A stretch of 64,000 nt of DNA from Collinsella aerofaciens (GCF_028209395.1 NZ_JAQLDQ010000005.1:42454-106453), one strand, 5' to 3'. Positions 54,890 through 63,878 are shown, numbered from the stretch's first letter. Translations and numbers: made by a program. Notes: generated from the sequence alone by a model not told the origin.

Positions 54890-56038
54890 GTGTCGGAAAA
54901 TAGGGATTACTACGAGGTACTTGGCGTCGACAGGGATGCCGACGCGCGGACGATTAAGCGCGCGTTTCTAAAGAAGGCCCGTACCGTACACCCGGACGTT
55001 TCGGACGACCCCGAGGCCGAGGCCAAGTTTAAAGAGCTCAACGAGGCGTATTCCGTTCTTTCCGATGATCAGAAGCGTGCTAACTACGACCGTTACGGCA
55101 CTGCCGACGGCCCTGGTGGTTCAGGCTACGTCGATATCAACGATATCTTTGGTGGCATGGGCATGGACGACTTGTTCTCGTCGTTCTTTGGCGGCGGTGC
55201 CGGCGGTGGCGCCCGCAGCCGTCGTGAGCGTCGTCGCGGACGTGACATGGCCATCTCGCTTTCGGTGACGCTCGAGGAGGCGGCGCTCGGCTGCAAAAAG
55301 ACGATCAGCTATGACCGCCTTGCTCCTTGCGAGGACTGCAACGGCACCGGTAGGGCAGAGGGCGCACAGGAAAAGCAGTGCGGCCGCTGCCACGGTACGG
55401 GCTACGTCACGACGGTTCAGCGTTCGTTCCTGGGCCAGGTTCAGTCTTCCTCGCCTTGCCCCGACTGCCATGGCGAGGGCACGGTCATCGACCATCCCTG
55501 CGAGACCTGCGACGGTCAGGGCCGCACGCCTTCGCATGAAAAGATCGACATCGATATTCCCGCCGGCGTTTCGACCGGTCGCCAGCTGCGTGTGAGCGGC
55601 TTTGGCGAGGCCGGCCTTCGCGGCGAGCCTTCGGGCGACCTGATTGTCAACGTGCGCGTTGCCGACCATGAGCGCTTTAAGCGCAACGGTGACGACCTGT
55701 ACCTGGTGAGCGATATCTCGATTGCGCAGGCTGCGCTTGGCTGCGAGATCGAGGTCGAGGGCATTATGCCCGACGAGGTCGTTAAGTTGACGGTTCCCGC
55801 CGGCGCCCAGTACGGTGATACCGTGAGCGTCAATAATTACGGCATGCCGCGCATTGGCGGTGGCGGTTCGCGTGGCCGTCTGATCGTGCAACTGCGCGTG
55901 GTCGTTCCCACCAATCTTTCCAATAAGCAGCGCGAGCTGCTCCGTGCTTTTGCCGATGAGATGGGCGATGACGTCGCTTCTGGTAAGAAGTCGGTGACCG
56001 ACCGTATCAAGAGTGCCCTCGACGATATCCTCGATTAA
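54890..56038 (+). CDS. dnaJ: Chaperone protein DnaJ
   Basis: Hsp40 cochaperone stimulating DnaK ATPase. It has 382 residues: J domain with HPD (KKARTVHPDVS), G/F region (FFGGGAGGGAR), four zinc repeats (CEDCNGTG, CGRCHGTG, CPDCHGEG, CETCDGQG) and complete C-terminal substrate domains ending in a helix. GTG 54890 follows GGAAGGA. dnaK, grpE and hrcA are not adjacent. mtaB starts 9 bp downstream. Confidence 0.96.
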   Translation: MSENRDYYEVLGVDRDADARTIKRAFLKKARTVHPDVSDDPEAEAKFKELNEAYSVLSDDQKRANYDRYGTADGPGGSGYVDINDIFGGMGMDDLFSSFFGGGAGGGARSRRERRRGRDMAISLSVTLEEAALGCKKTISYDRLAPCEDCNGTGRAEGAQEKQCGRCHGTGYVTTVQRSFLGQVQSSSPCPDCHGEGTVIDHPCETCDGQGRTPSHEKIDIDIPAGVSTGRQLRVSGFGEAGLRGEPSGDLIVNVRVADHERFKRNGDDLYLVSDISIAQAALGCEIEVEGIMPDEVVKLTVPAGAQYGDTVSVNNYGMPRIGGGGSRGRLIVQLRVVVPTNLSNKQRELLRAFADEMGDDVASGKKSVTDRIKSALDDILD

Positions 56039-56047
56039 GGAGCCCGC

Positions 56048-57340
56048 GTGCTCGCACCCCATATTTCCGTCGTCAACCTCGGCTGCCGTGTCAACCGGGT
56101 TGAGTCCGACCGTATCACTGCCGATTTAATGCGCCTGGGTTTTGCAATGGTGGAGCCTCAGGATGCAGAGCTGATCGTCATTAACACCTGTGCCGTTACG
56201 GGCGAGGCCGAGGCCAAGACCCGTAAGGCCGTCCGCCATGCGCTGGCTTATCCAAACGAGCCCTATGTGGTCGTGACCGGATGCGTGGTTAATTTGCATC
56301 CCGAGGAGCTGCTGGAGCTTTCGGATCGCGTGATCGCCGAGCCGTCCAAGATCGATGTCGCCGATCGTGTCTGCGAGGTGCTGGGCGTTGAGTCCGATAG
56401 CGTTCCCGCCTGCAGCGATGGCGAGGTGGTCGATGCGCTCGGTCGCTCTCGCCTGGGCGTGAAGATTCAGGACGGCTGCAACCACCGGTGCACCTATTGC
56501 ATTGTGTGGAAGGCACGCGGCCCCGAGCGCTCCGTGCCCGTCGAGTCCGTGCTCGAGCAAGTTCGCGAGGCCCAGGAGGCCGGCGTGCCCGAGGTGGTGC
56601 TGACCGGTGTGAACCTGGGCGCCTACGATGGCAAGAGCGCGACTGACGAGCATGTCGAAATCGATGAGCTGCTCAAGGCCATCATGGAGCGCACGTCTAT
56701 TCCGCATGTGCGCATTTCCTCGGTCGAGCCCATGGATATCTCTGAGCGCCTGCTTAAGGTTATGGCGCGCTATCCGCAGCGTATCGCCCCGTTTTTGCAC
56801 TTGCCCGTGCAGTCCGGCTGCACGGCGACCCTGCATCGCATGGGCCGTCCCTATAGCGCCGAGGCCTTCGTGGACACGGTGCGTATGATTCGCGCCAACT
56901 TGCCCCAGGCGTCTCTTTCGTGCGATGTCATCGTTGGTTTTCCTGGTGAGACGGACGAGGAGTTCGAGGAGTCGCTGGCGCTGTGCCGCCGTGTGGGTTT
57001 CTCGCGTATGCACGTGTTCCGCTACAGCAAGCGTCCCGGTACCCTTGCTGCCGACATGCCCGACCAAGTGCCGCCCGAGGTTATGGCCGAGCGCAGCCGC
57101 CGTATGCGGGCCGCCGCGCAGGAGCTCGCTATTGCCGACGCTCGTCGTCGCGTGGGCACGGTCGAGCGTGCCGTGCTCGAGTATGGTGACAACCTGACGC
57201 TCGGCTCGTTCCATCATGCCCGTCTTGACGATACCTGTGGACTCACAGCCCCGTGCCTGCTCGATGTTGCTATCATCGGAGTCGATGATTCCGGCTTGGT
57301 CCATGCGCGCAGGGAGGTTCATGGAAGCCTCGAAGATTAG
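56048..57340 (+). CDS. mtaB: tRNA N6-threonylcarbamoyladenosine methylthiotransferase MtaB
   Basis: Radical-SAM enzyme making ms2t6A37 in tRNA. It has 430 residues. The UPF0004 domain has VNLGCRVNRVESD, VINTCAVT and VTGCVV (three cluster cysteines). The radical-SAM motif is DGCNHRCTYCIVWKARGPERS (near 143-163). LTGVNLGAYDG, LHLPVQSGC and VIVGFPGETDEEF follow, with a C-terminal TRAM-like part. GTG 56048. The C-terminus overlaps the phoH start by 20 bp. Confidence 0.93.
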   Translation: MLAPHISVVNLGCRVNRVESDRITADLMRLGFAMVEPQDAELIVINTCAVTGEAEAKTRKAVRHALAYPNEPYVVVTGCVVNLHPEELLELSDRVIAEPSKIDVADRVCEVLGVESDSVPACSDGEVVDALGRSRLGVKIQDGCNHRCTYCIVWKARGPERSVPVESVLEQVREAQEAGVPEVVLTGVNLGAYDGKSATDEHVEIDELLKAIMERTSIPHVRISSVEPMDISERLLKVMARYPQRIAPFLHLPVQSGCTATLHRMGRPYSAEAFVDTVRMIRANLPQASLSCDVIVGFPGETDEEFEESLALCRRVGFSRMHVFRYSKRPGTLAADMPDQVPPEVMAERSRRMRAAAQELAIADARRRVGTVERAVLEYGDNLTLGSFHHARLDDTCGLTAPCLLDVAIIGVDDSGLVHARREVHGSLED

Positions 57341-58307
57341 ACTTACCGTTCCCGAGGGTATCGACCCCTCGCGCGTTTTGGGCGCCGGCGACGGCGTCCT
57401 TCGTGCGCTCGAGAGCTTGGTTCGCGCCCATGTGGTCGCCCGTGGCGATAGCATCGCCGTGAGCGGTGACCCGGATGAGGTCGAACTCGTGGCGCGTTTT
57501 TTCGAACACGCTTTTCGCGAGGCGGCTGCCGGGCACACGCTGCCTGTCGACGATGTCTCTCGCTGCCTGGCCGTTCTGCGCGACGGTGAGCACGAGGCTA
57601 CGTCGCTTCGCGATGACGTGCTGCTTTCGTATCGCGGTCGCGTCATTCGTCCCAAGACGCTCGGGCAAAAGCGGTATGTGGATGCCATCCGCTCACATAC
57701 CATCACGTTTGGCTTGGGTCCTGCCGGTACCGGTAAGACCTATCTGGCCATGGCGCTTGCCGTTGCCGCGCTCAAGCGCCACGAGGTGGGCCGCTTGATC
57801 TTGACGCGTCCGGTTGTCGAGGCGGGGGAGAACCTGGGCTTTTTGCCCGGTACCCTCGAGGAAAAGATCGATCCCTACATGCGTCCGCTCTACGACGCCC
57901 TTTTTGACATGATGGATCGCGAGCGCACCGATGAGCTTATGGAGCGCGGCGTGATCGAGATCGCCCCGCTTGCCTATATGCGCGGCCGCACGCTGAGCGA
58001 TGCCTTCGTGGTGCTCGACGAGGCGCAAAATACCACGCCCGAGCAGATGAAGATGTTCCTGACGCGCCTGGGCTTCAACTCCAAGTTTGTGATTACCGGC
58101 GACCTGAGTCAGCGCGACCTGGTGGGTCGTCGTGGCGGCTTGGCGGATGCCGAGAAGATTTTGGGCCGTGTCGACGATGTGGCGTTTGCACACCTGGAGC
58201 GCGCCGACGTGGTGCGCCATGCCCTGGTGGGTCGTATCGTCGAGGCATATGATGCTTATGATGACGTGCGCGAGCAGCGCCCGCGCGACCGAAAGGAGTC
58301 CCGTTGA
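57321..58307 (+). CDS. phoH: PhoH-family ATPase
   Basis: PhoH-like NTPase; linked to RNA metabolism with ybeY, precise role unsettled. It has 328 residues. An N-terminal ~115-residue part precedes Walker A GLGPAGTGKTYLAMA (about 131-145), RPVVEAGENLGFLPGTLEEK, PLAYMRGRTL and Walker B FVVLDEAQNTTPEQMKMFLTR, then VITGDLSQ. ATG 57321 lies inside mtaB with AGGGAGG upstream. Its end overlaps ybeY by 4 bp. Confidence 0.95.
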   Translation: MEASKIRLTVPEGIDPSRVLGAGDGVLRALESLVRAHVVARGDSIAVSGDPDEVELVARFFEHAFREAAAGHTLPVDDVSRCLAVLRDGEHEATSLRDDVLLSYRGRVIRPKTLGQKRYVDAIRSHTITFGLGPAGTGKTYLAMALAVAALKRHEVGRLILTRPVVEAGENLGFLPGTLEEKIDPYMRPLYDALFDMMDRERTDELMERGVIEIAPLAYMRGRTLSDAFVVLDEAQNTTPEQMKMFLTRLGFNSKFVITGDLSQRDLVGRRGGLADAEKILGRVDDVAFAHLERADVVRHALVGRIVEAYDAYDDVREQRPRDRKESR

Positions 58308-58813
58308 GTGTATTGATCAGCAACGATGCCGAGCTCGATACGCTGCTCGATGCGCAGGAGGTGGAGCACATCTGCGAGGTCGTGCTTGCCGCCGAGGGCG
58401 TTGAGCGTGAAGTCGAGATTTCCCTTTCGTATGTCGACGAGGACGAGATGCACGAGCTCAACCACGAATGGCGCGGTATCAATCGCACCACCGATGTACT
58501 CTCGTTTGAGTGCGATTCGGCCTTTGACGATGACATTCCCGCCGATGAGACGCTCGAGCTCGGCGATATTATCTTGGCCCCGCAGGTTATTGCCCGTCAG
58601 GCCCCCGGTTTTGGCAATAGCCCCGCTGACGAGTGCCGTCTGATGCTCGTACACGGCATGCTGCACCTGCTGGGCTATGACCACATCGAGGACGACGAGG
58701 CCGAGGTCATGGAGGCCCGCGAGGACGCCATCCTGCGCGATCTGGCGCTCGAGCGCGGCGAGGACCCTAAGCTAGTCCACGTCGGCCCCATCACCAACCA
58801 CGCCCACGACTAG
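58304..58813 (+). CDS. ybeY: Endoribonuclease YbeY
   Basis: Zinc endoribonuclease for 16S rRNA 3'-end maturation and ribosome quality control. It has 169 residues. The signature HGMLHLLGYDHIEDDEA (three His ligands) is intact, preceded by NHEWRGINRTTDVLSFE and GDIILAPQV. TTG 58304 follows AAAGGAG and overlaps the phoH stop. Confidence 0.96.
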   Translation: MSVLISNDAELDTLLDAQEVEHICEVVLAAEGVEREVEISLSYVDEDEMHELNHEWRGINRTTDVLSFECDSAFDDDIPADETLELGDIILAPQVIARQAPGFGNSPADECRLMLVHGMLHLLGYDHIEDDEAEVMEAREDAILRDLALERGEDPKLVHVGPITNHAHD

Positions 58814-58822
58814 GAGCCGTCT

Positions 58823-59200
58823 ATGATTCCCGGATCGAACAAGGACCATCCGTCCTTCTTAAAGTCGTTTTCCTACGCCATGGAGGGCTTCGTCACCGCC
58901 GTCAAGACCGAGCGCAACATTAAGGTCATGCTCGTGGCGGGCGTGTGCACTGTCATTGCCGGCTGTATCGTGGGGCTCGACATTGCCGAGTGGGCCACGA
59001 TTATCATCTGTTGCGGCCTGGTGATTCACGGCGAGCTTTGCAACACCGCCATGGAGGCCATCGTCGACCTGGCGACCCAGGAGCTCCATCCGTTGGCCAA
59101 GCGTGCGAAGGACATCGCCGCCGCTTCTGTATACGTTCTTTCAATCACCGCCGCGATTGTGGGCTTGCTGGTATTTGCCCACGCGCTCGGCTTTATTTAG
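58823..59200 (+). CDS. dgkA: Diacylglycerol kinase-type undecaprenol kinase
   Basis: Small integral membrane kinase recycling undecaprenol (Gram-positive role) or diacylglycerol. It has 125 residues and three hydrophobic segments (about 34-52, 56-72, 99-122). The active-site region GELCNTAMEAIVDL and KRAKDIAAASVYVLS is conserved. It sits between ybeY and era as in many Gram-positives. I infer undecaprenol as substrate from lineage. Confidence 0.92.
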   Translation: MIPGSNKDHPSFLKSFSYAMEGFVTAVKTERNIKVMLVAGVCTVIAGCIVGLDIAEWATIIICCGLVIHGELCNTAMEAIVDLATQELHPLAKRAKDIAAASVYVLSITAAIVGLLVFAHALGFI

Positions 59201-59212
59201 AAAGGGATTCCC

Positions 59213-60280
59213 ATGTCCGACAATATGCAGCCTACCGATGAGATTTTGGACGACGAGTCCCTGGACGCGGTGGATACCGAGGAGCTCGAGGAAGTCGAGG
59301 AGTTCGACCCGTTTGAGGGCATGAGCGATGAGGAGCTCGACGCCCTGTGCGACGAGGACGACAACCTCGCGGGCTTTGGCGACGTGGAGCCCGGTTTCCG
59401 CAGCGGCTTTGTGGCCCTGGTCGGTCGTCCCAACGCTGGCAAGTCTACGCTGCTTAATGCCTGCTATGGCAAAAAGGTCGCCATCACCTCGCCGGTGGCC
59501 CAGACGACCCGCCGCCGCATGCGCGCCGTCGTCAACCGCCCCGGCTACCAGCTGGTCTTTGTCGATACCCCCGGTATTCATAAGCCCAAGGACGGCTTGG
59601 GATCCGAGCTCAACAAGAGCGCGTTGTTCGAGCTGAACGATGTTGATGTTGTCGCGTTTTTGATTGATGCCACCAAACCGATCGGCAGGGGAGACGCCTG
59701 GGTTGCCGAGCGCGTCAAGAACGCTCGTTCCAAGAAGGTCCTGGTGCTCACCAAGGCCGATGAGGCCGACCCCGCACAGGTCATGGAGCAGCTTAAGGCA
59801 GCCCACGAACTCATGGAATATGACGACGAGATCGTGACGTCGTCGGTCAAGAACTTCAACGTCGATGCATTTATCGAGACCGTTGCGCACTTTTTGCCTG
59901 AGGGTCCGCGTTGGTTCCCCGAGGACATGGGTACCGACGCTTCCGATGAGACGCTCGTTGCCGAGTTTGTGCGCGAGAAGGTCTTGCGCCGCACCCGTGA
60001 TGAGATTCCGCACTCCGTTGGCGTGATCTGCGATGCGCTCGAGCAGACCAAGAAGGTGCTGCGCGTGCACGCCACCATTTACGTCGAGCGCGAGGGCCAA
60101 AAGGGCATCATCATCGGTAAGGGCGGCGAGATGATCAAGCATATCGGTATCGACGCCCGTCGCGATCTTGAGCGCATCTTTGGCACGCAGGTCTTTTTGG
60201 AGCTGGATGTGAAGGTCAAGGCCGGCTGGCGTGACGACGAGGCCCAGATTCGCCGCTTTGGCTACAATGCCGAAGATTAA
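59213..60280 (+). CDS. era: GTPase Era with acidic N-terminal extension
   Basis: Binds the 3' end of 16S rRNA during 30S maturation. It has 355 residues; typical Era has about 300. The first ~60 residues are almost entirely Asp/Glu-rich and lack similarity. Then come G1 LVGRPNAGKSTL (about 69-80), TTRRRMRAVV, G3 DTPGIHKP, and TKAD. The C-terminal KH domain has GIIIGKGGEMIKHIG. GAAAGG precedes ATG 59213; an internal start would have to be far downstream at the Era core, with no good ATG. Confidence 0.95.
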   Translation: MSDNMQPTDEILDDESLDAVDTEELEEVEEFDPFEGMSDEELDALCDEDDNLAGFGDVEPGFRSGFVALVGRPNAGKSTLLNACYGKKVAITSPVAQTTRRRMRAVVNRPGYQLVFVDTPGIHKPKDGLGSELNKSALFELNDVDVVAFLIDATKPIGRGDAWVAERVKNARSKKVLVLTKADEADPAQVMEQLKAAHELMEYDDEIVTSSVKNFNVDAFIETVAHFLPEGPRWFPEDMGTDASDETLVAEFVREKVLRRTRDEIPHSVGVICDALEQTKKVLRVHATIYVEREGQKGIIIGKGGEMIKHIGIDARRDLERIFGTQVFLELDVKVKAGWRDDEAQIRRFGYNAED

Positions 60281-60292
60281 GCCTCGGCGTTC

Positions 60293-61042
60293 ATGGCAGG
60301 CTCTCGCACATATCGCACAAAGGTGCTCGTTCTCGACAAGACTAAGCTCAAGGAAACCGACCTGATCTTGACGATGCTTGACGAGCGGGGACGGCAGGTT
60401 CGTGCAGTGGCAAAGGGCGCCCGCAAACCCGGCGGACGCCTGGCTGCGCGCTGCGAGCTGTTCTGTACGGTCGATATGCTGCTCGCACATGGACGGTCAC
60501 TCGACGTGGTTTCTCAGGCCGAGCTTATGGAGGCGCCGCTCGGCGCTGCGCCCGATTACGAGACGACCTGCGCCGCAAGCGCGATCGCCGAGGTCGCGCG
60601 CGTGTGCTCGTTCGAGGACGCCGAGGACCCGTTTACCTTTGCCATAACGCAGCGAGCGCTTGCCCTGGTGGGCAGCGGGCTTGACACGGCACATATGGAC
60701 CTACTTGTGGCGGCATATGTCTTTAAGCTGCTATCGCACGTTGGCTATCGTCCCGATTTTTCGGCCTGTGTGCTGTGCGGAGACCCCATGCTGTCGTATT
60801 TTTCAGCCCAGGCGGGCGGTCTCATGTGCGGGTCGTGCGCGTCGAGCGTTCCAGGTGCCGAACTGGTGTCGACCGGTGAGACCGCATGGCTGCGCGCCCT
60901 CATGTCCATGACCTTCGATGCGCTCATGGCCGAGCGAATCGACCCGCATACGGCGGCATTCCTGCTCGGGCTTTCGCATGTTTGGGCTGCGACGCACACC
61001 GATCAGCGCCTCCGCGCGATGGAATTCATGTTGGGTCGGTGA
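60293..61042 (+). CDS. recO: DNA repair protein RecO
   Basis: Helps load RecA at gaps with RecR. It has 249 residues. The OB-fold N-terminus begins YRTKVLVLDKTKLKETDLILTML and includes VAKGARKPGGRL. The helical C-terminal part has a zinc-like CVLCGDP and CGSCASS pair. ATG 60293 lies 12 bp after era, with no strong ribosome-binding site. The era-recO order is conserved. Confidence 0.93.
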   Translation: MAGSRTYRTKVLVLDKTKLKETDLILTMLDERGRQVRAVAKGARKPGGRLAARCELFCTVDMLLAHGRSLDVVSQAELMEAPLGAAPDYETTCAASAIAEVARVCSFEDAEDPFTFAITQRALALVGSGLDTAHMDLLVAAYVFKLLSHVGYRPDFSACVLCGDPMLSYFSAQAGGLMCGSCASSVPGAELVSTGETAWLRALMSMTFDALMAERIDPHTAAFLLGLSHVWAATHTDQRLRAMEFMLGR

Positions 61043-61066
61043 TGATGCGCAGACGCGGGCTGCTTG

Positions 61067-61075
61067 TGGTAACAT
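61067..61075 (+). promoter_or_regulatory. Extended -10 promoter of rpsO
   Basis: TGGTAACAT at 61067-61075, about 105 bp before rpsO. The leader contains a perfect GTCGCCC/GGGCGAC palindrome (61146-61161), possibly part of an S15-responsive structure. Confidence 0.45.
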
Positions 61076-61180
61076 ACCGACCTGTTGGTACCTCGACCTT
61101 GGTTGTTCGCTCCACCGGCGGCTTCCCAGTCCGAGGCGAATCGAGTCGCCCGTGGGCGACGCAAAACGAAAGGTGAAACA

Positions 61181-61459
61181 ATGACTGTTTCCAAAGAGCG
61201 CAAGGCGGAGCTGACTGCCCAGTTCGGTAACACCCCGGTCGACACCGGCAACCCCAAGGTTCAGGTCGCCATCCTGTCCGAGCGCATCAAGGAGCTGACC
61301 GAGCACATGAAGTCCCACCAGAAGGACTTCCACACCCGTCGTGGCCTGCTCATGCTCGTCGGCCGTCGTCGTCGTCTTCTCTCCTACATCAAGAAGAACG
61401 ACATCGTCGAGTACCGTGAGCTCATCAAGGCTCTGGGCATCCGCGACAACATCCAGTAG
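61181..61459 (+). CDS. rpsO: 30S ribosomal protein S15
   Basis: Primary 16S rRNA-binding protein. It has 92 residues: GNTPVDTGNPKVQVAILSERI, LTEHMKSHQKDFHTRRGLLMLVGRRRRLLSYI and the YRELIKALGIR end. ATG 61181 with AAAGGTGA upstream. It is followed by a terminator and then pnp, the common rpsO-pnp pair. Confidence 0.97.
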   Translation: MTVSKERKAELTAQFGNTPVDTGNPKVQVAILSERIKELTEHMKSHQKDFHTRRGLLMLVGRRRRLLSYIKKNDIVEYRELIKALGIRDNIQ

Positions 61460-61474
61460 GATTTGTACATGCTA

Positions 61475-61505
61475 AGAGCGTCCTGCGCAGCGGGGCGCTC
61501 TTTTT
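61475..61505 (+). terminator. Terminator between rpsO and pnp
   Basis: A 9-bp stem (61475-61483 with 61493-61501, one G-T pair) followed by TTTTT. Confidence 0.85.
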
Positions 61506-61572
61506 GTGTAAGGGCGCGAACAATCACGCTCTGAAGCGTGGCGGGGGCAGGGGGCCCGCGTCACATGAGAAG

Positions 61573-61595
61573 CCCGCAGACAAGGGGTCTGCGGG
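61573..61595 (+). promoter_or_regulatory. Hairpin in the pnp leader
   Basis: A perfect 9-bp stem (61573-61581 with 61587-61595) ends 13 nt before pnp and just before its AAGGAG. In E. coli PNPase controls its own mRNA after RNase III cleavage of a leader stem; a similar role is possible here. Confidence 0.4.
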
Positions 61596-61608
61596 GTTAA
61601 GGAGAACA

Positions 61609-63855
61609 ATGACACTCGTATCCAAGACCTTTGAGCTGCACGGCAAGACCTACACCTTTGAGTCGGGCGAGCTTGCCAAGCAGGCCACCGGCGCCTGCCT
61701 GGTCAAGCAGGGCGACACCACGATGCTCGACACCGTGGTCGTCTCCAAGGAGCGCAAGAACTACGACTTCTTCCCGCTGACCGTCGACTTCAACGAGAAG
61801 ATGTACGCTGCCGGTCGCATCCCGGGTGGCTACCTCAAGCGTGAGGGCCGTCCCAGCGAGAAGGCCACGCTCACGGCCCGCATGATCGATCGCCCGATTC
61901 GCCCGAGCTTCCCGGACGGCTTCCGCAACGAGGTGCACATCGTCGCCACCTCGCTCGTCGCCGACCAGGTCAACCCCTTCGATGTCATCAACGTCATGGG
62001 TGCATCCCTGGCCATGACGCTTGGCGGCGTGCCCTTCGAGGGCCCGCTTGCCTGCGTGCGCATCGGCCGCAACGTGGAGACAGGCGAGTTTATCGTCAAC
62101 CCCACCTACGAGGAGCGCGAGAACTCGGATCTGGACCTGGAGCTGGGCGGATCCGCCGACTTCATCTCGATGGTCGAGGCCGGCGCCGAGGAGATCTCCG
62201 AGGACGACATGCTCGCCGCCATGAAGTTTGGCCAGGAGGCCCTTGCCGCTTTCTGCCAGGCTCAGGACGAGTTCGTCGCCGAGTGGGAGCAGGTTAACGG
62301 CCCCATCGTCAAGAAGGAGTACCCGCTCGACCAGCCCGTCGAGGAGGTCCAGGAGCGCATCTTCGCCCACTACGACGAGATGGCAGCCGCCCTTCGCGAC
62401 GCCGACAAGCTCTCCCGTATCGGTAAGGTCGAGGCTCTGAAGGAGTCCATCCGCGCCGAGTTCACCGAGGAGGAGCAGGCCGCTTGGGAGCGCGAGATCC
62501 CCGTGGCGCTCAAGAAGCTCGAGAAGAAGGCCATGCGCACCATGGTCGTTGAGACCGGCGAGCGCGTCGACGGTCGTGCCGCCGATGAGATCCGTCCCAT
62601 CATGGTGAAGGACAACTACCTGCCGCTCGTTCACGGCTCCGGCCTGTTCCAGCGCGGCCAGACCCAGGTGCTCTCCGTCCTGTCGCTCGGCATGCTCAAC
62701 GAGGGCCAGCGTCTGGATACCATCGAGCCCACCGAGGGCAAGCGCTACATGCACCACTACAACTTCCCGCCGTTCTGCACCGGCGAGACCGGTCGCATGG
62801 GCAGCCCCAAGCGCCGCGAGATCGGTCACGGCAACCTTGCCGAGCGCGCCCTGCTTCCGGTGCTCCCCGACGAGAACGAGTTCCCCTACGCCATCCGCGT
62901 GGTCTCCGAGGTCATGGAGTCCAACGGCTCCTCTTCGATGGCTTCGACCTGCGGCTCCACGCTCGCCCTTATGGACGGCGGCGTGCCTATTAAGCGCCCG
63001 GTCTCCGGTATCGCCATGGGCCTGATCCAGGAGGAGGGCAAGACCGTGGTCCTGTCCGACATCCAGGGTCTCGAGGACTTCCTGGGCGACATGGACTTTA
63101 AGGTCACCGGCACCACCGAGGGCATCACCGCCCTGCAGATGGACAACAAGGCCACTGGCCTTACCTTCGACATCCTGGCTCGTGCCCTGCAGCAGGCCAA
63201 GGAGGGTCGCGCCTTCATCCTGCAGAAGATGCTCGATGTGATCCCCGAGCCGCGCCACACCACGCGCAGCACCGCCCCGCGCATCGTTTCCATCCAGGTT
63301 CCGACTGACAAGATCCGCGACGTCATCGGTTCCGGCGGTAAGGTCATCCGCGGTATCCAGGACGAGACCGGCGCTTCTGTCGACATCCAGGAGGACGGCA
63401 CCGTCTTTGTCGGTGGCACCGGCGAGTCCGTGGACCAGGCCGTCGAGCGCATTAAGCTCATCATCAAGGTTCCCGAGCCGGGCGAGGAGTACACCGGTCG
63501 CGTTGTCTCCATCCAGCCCTTCGGCGCCTTCGTCAACCTGCTGCCCGGTAAGGACGGCCTGCTGCACATCTCCCGTGTCGCCAAGGGCCGCGTGGAGAAG
63601 GTCGAGGACGTCCTCAACGTGGGCGACGAGGTCAAGGTCGTCGTCATCGAGGTCGACGATCGCGGCAAGATCTCGCTCGATCGTCTTGATAAGCCCGAGG
63701 CCCCGGCTCGTGCCGAGGGTGCCTCCGAGGGCGACGGCGAGCACTTCCAGCGCCGTGAGCGTCCGCGTCGCGAGCGCTCTGAGCGCAGCGACCGTCCGCG
63801 CCGTCCCGGCGACAACGGAGGCCGAAAGCCCCGCCGTCACCACGACGCTGAGTAA
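61609..63855 (+). CDS. pnp: Polyribonucleotide nucleotidyltransferase (PNPase)
   Basis: Phosphorolytic 3'-5' exoribonuclease of the RNA-decay machinery. It has 748 residues. Two RNase PH domains contain FFPLTVDFNEKMYAAGRIPGG and FPPFCTGETGRMGSPKRREIGHG, and SMASTCGSTLALMDGGVPI. A KH domain (KIRDVIGSGGKVIRGIQDET, about 565-625) and an S1 domain (YTGRVVSIQPFGAFVNLLPG, about 628-695) follow. The last ~40 residues are an Arg-rich tail. AAGGAG precedes ATG 61609; the longer frame from 61504 has no similarity. Confidence 0.97.
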   Translation: MTLVSKTFELHGKTYTFESGELAKQATGACLVKQGDTTMLDTVVVSKERKNYDFFPLTVDFNEKMYAAGRIPGGYLKREGRPSEKATLTARMIDRPIRPSFPDGFRNEVHIVATSLVADQVNPFDVINVMGASLAMTLGGVPFEGPLACVRIGRNVETGEFIVNPTYEERENSDLDLELGGSADFISMVEAGAEEISEDDMLAAMKFGQEALAAFCQAQDEFVAEWEQVNGPIVKKEYPLDQPVEEVQERIFAHYDEMAAALRDADKLSRIGKVEALKESIRAEFTEEEQAAWEREIPVALKKLEKKAMRTMVVETGERVDGRAADEIRPIMVKDNYLPLVHGSGLFQRGQTQVLSVLSLGMLNEGQRLDTIEPTEGKRYMHHYNFPPFCTGETGRMGSPKRREIGHGNLAERALLPVLPDENEFPYAIRVVSEVMESNGSSSMASTCGSTLALMDGGVPIKRPVSGIAMGLIQEEGKTVVLSDIQGLEDFLGDMDFKVTGTTEGITALQMDNKATGLTFDILARALQQAKEGRAFILQKMLDVIPEPRHTTRSTAPRIVSIQVPTDKIRDVIGSGGKVIRGIQDETGASVDIQEDGTVFVGGTGESVDQAVERIKLIIKVPEPGEEYTGRVVSIQPFGAFVNLLPGKDGLLHISRVAKGRVEKVEDVLNVGDEVKVVVIEVDDRGKISLDRLDKPEAPARAEGASEGDGEHFQRRERPRRERSERSDRPRRPGDNGGRKPRRHHDAE

Positions 63856-63878
63856 CAGCCGTACATAACCAGCACCGC

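Noticed and set aside
61597..63843. Open frame of 748 codons antisense to pnp
   Set aside because: Mirror of PNPase codon usage; no motif, no plausible start signal.
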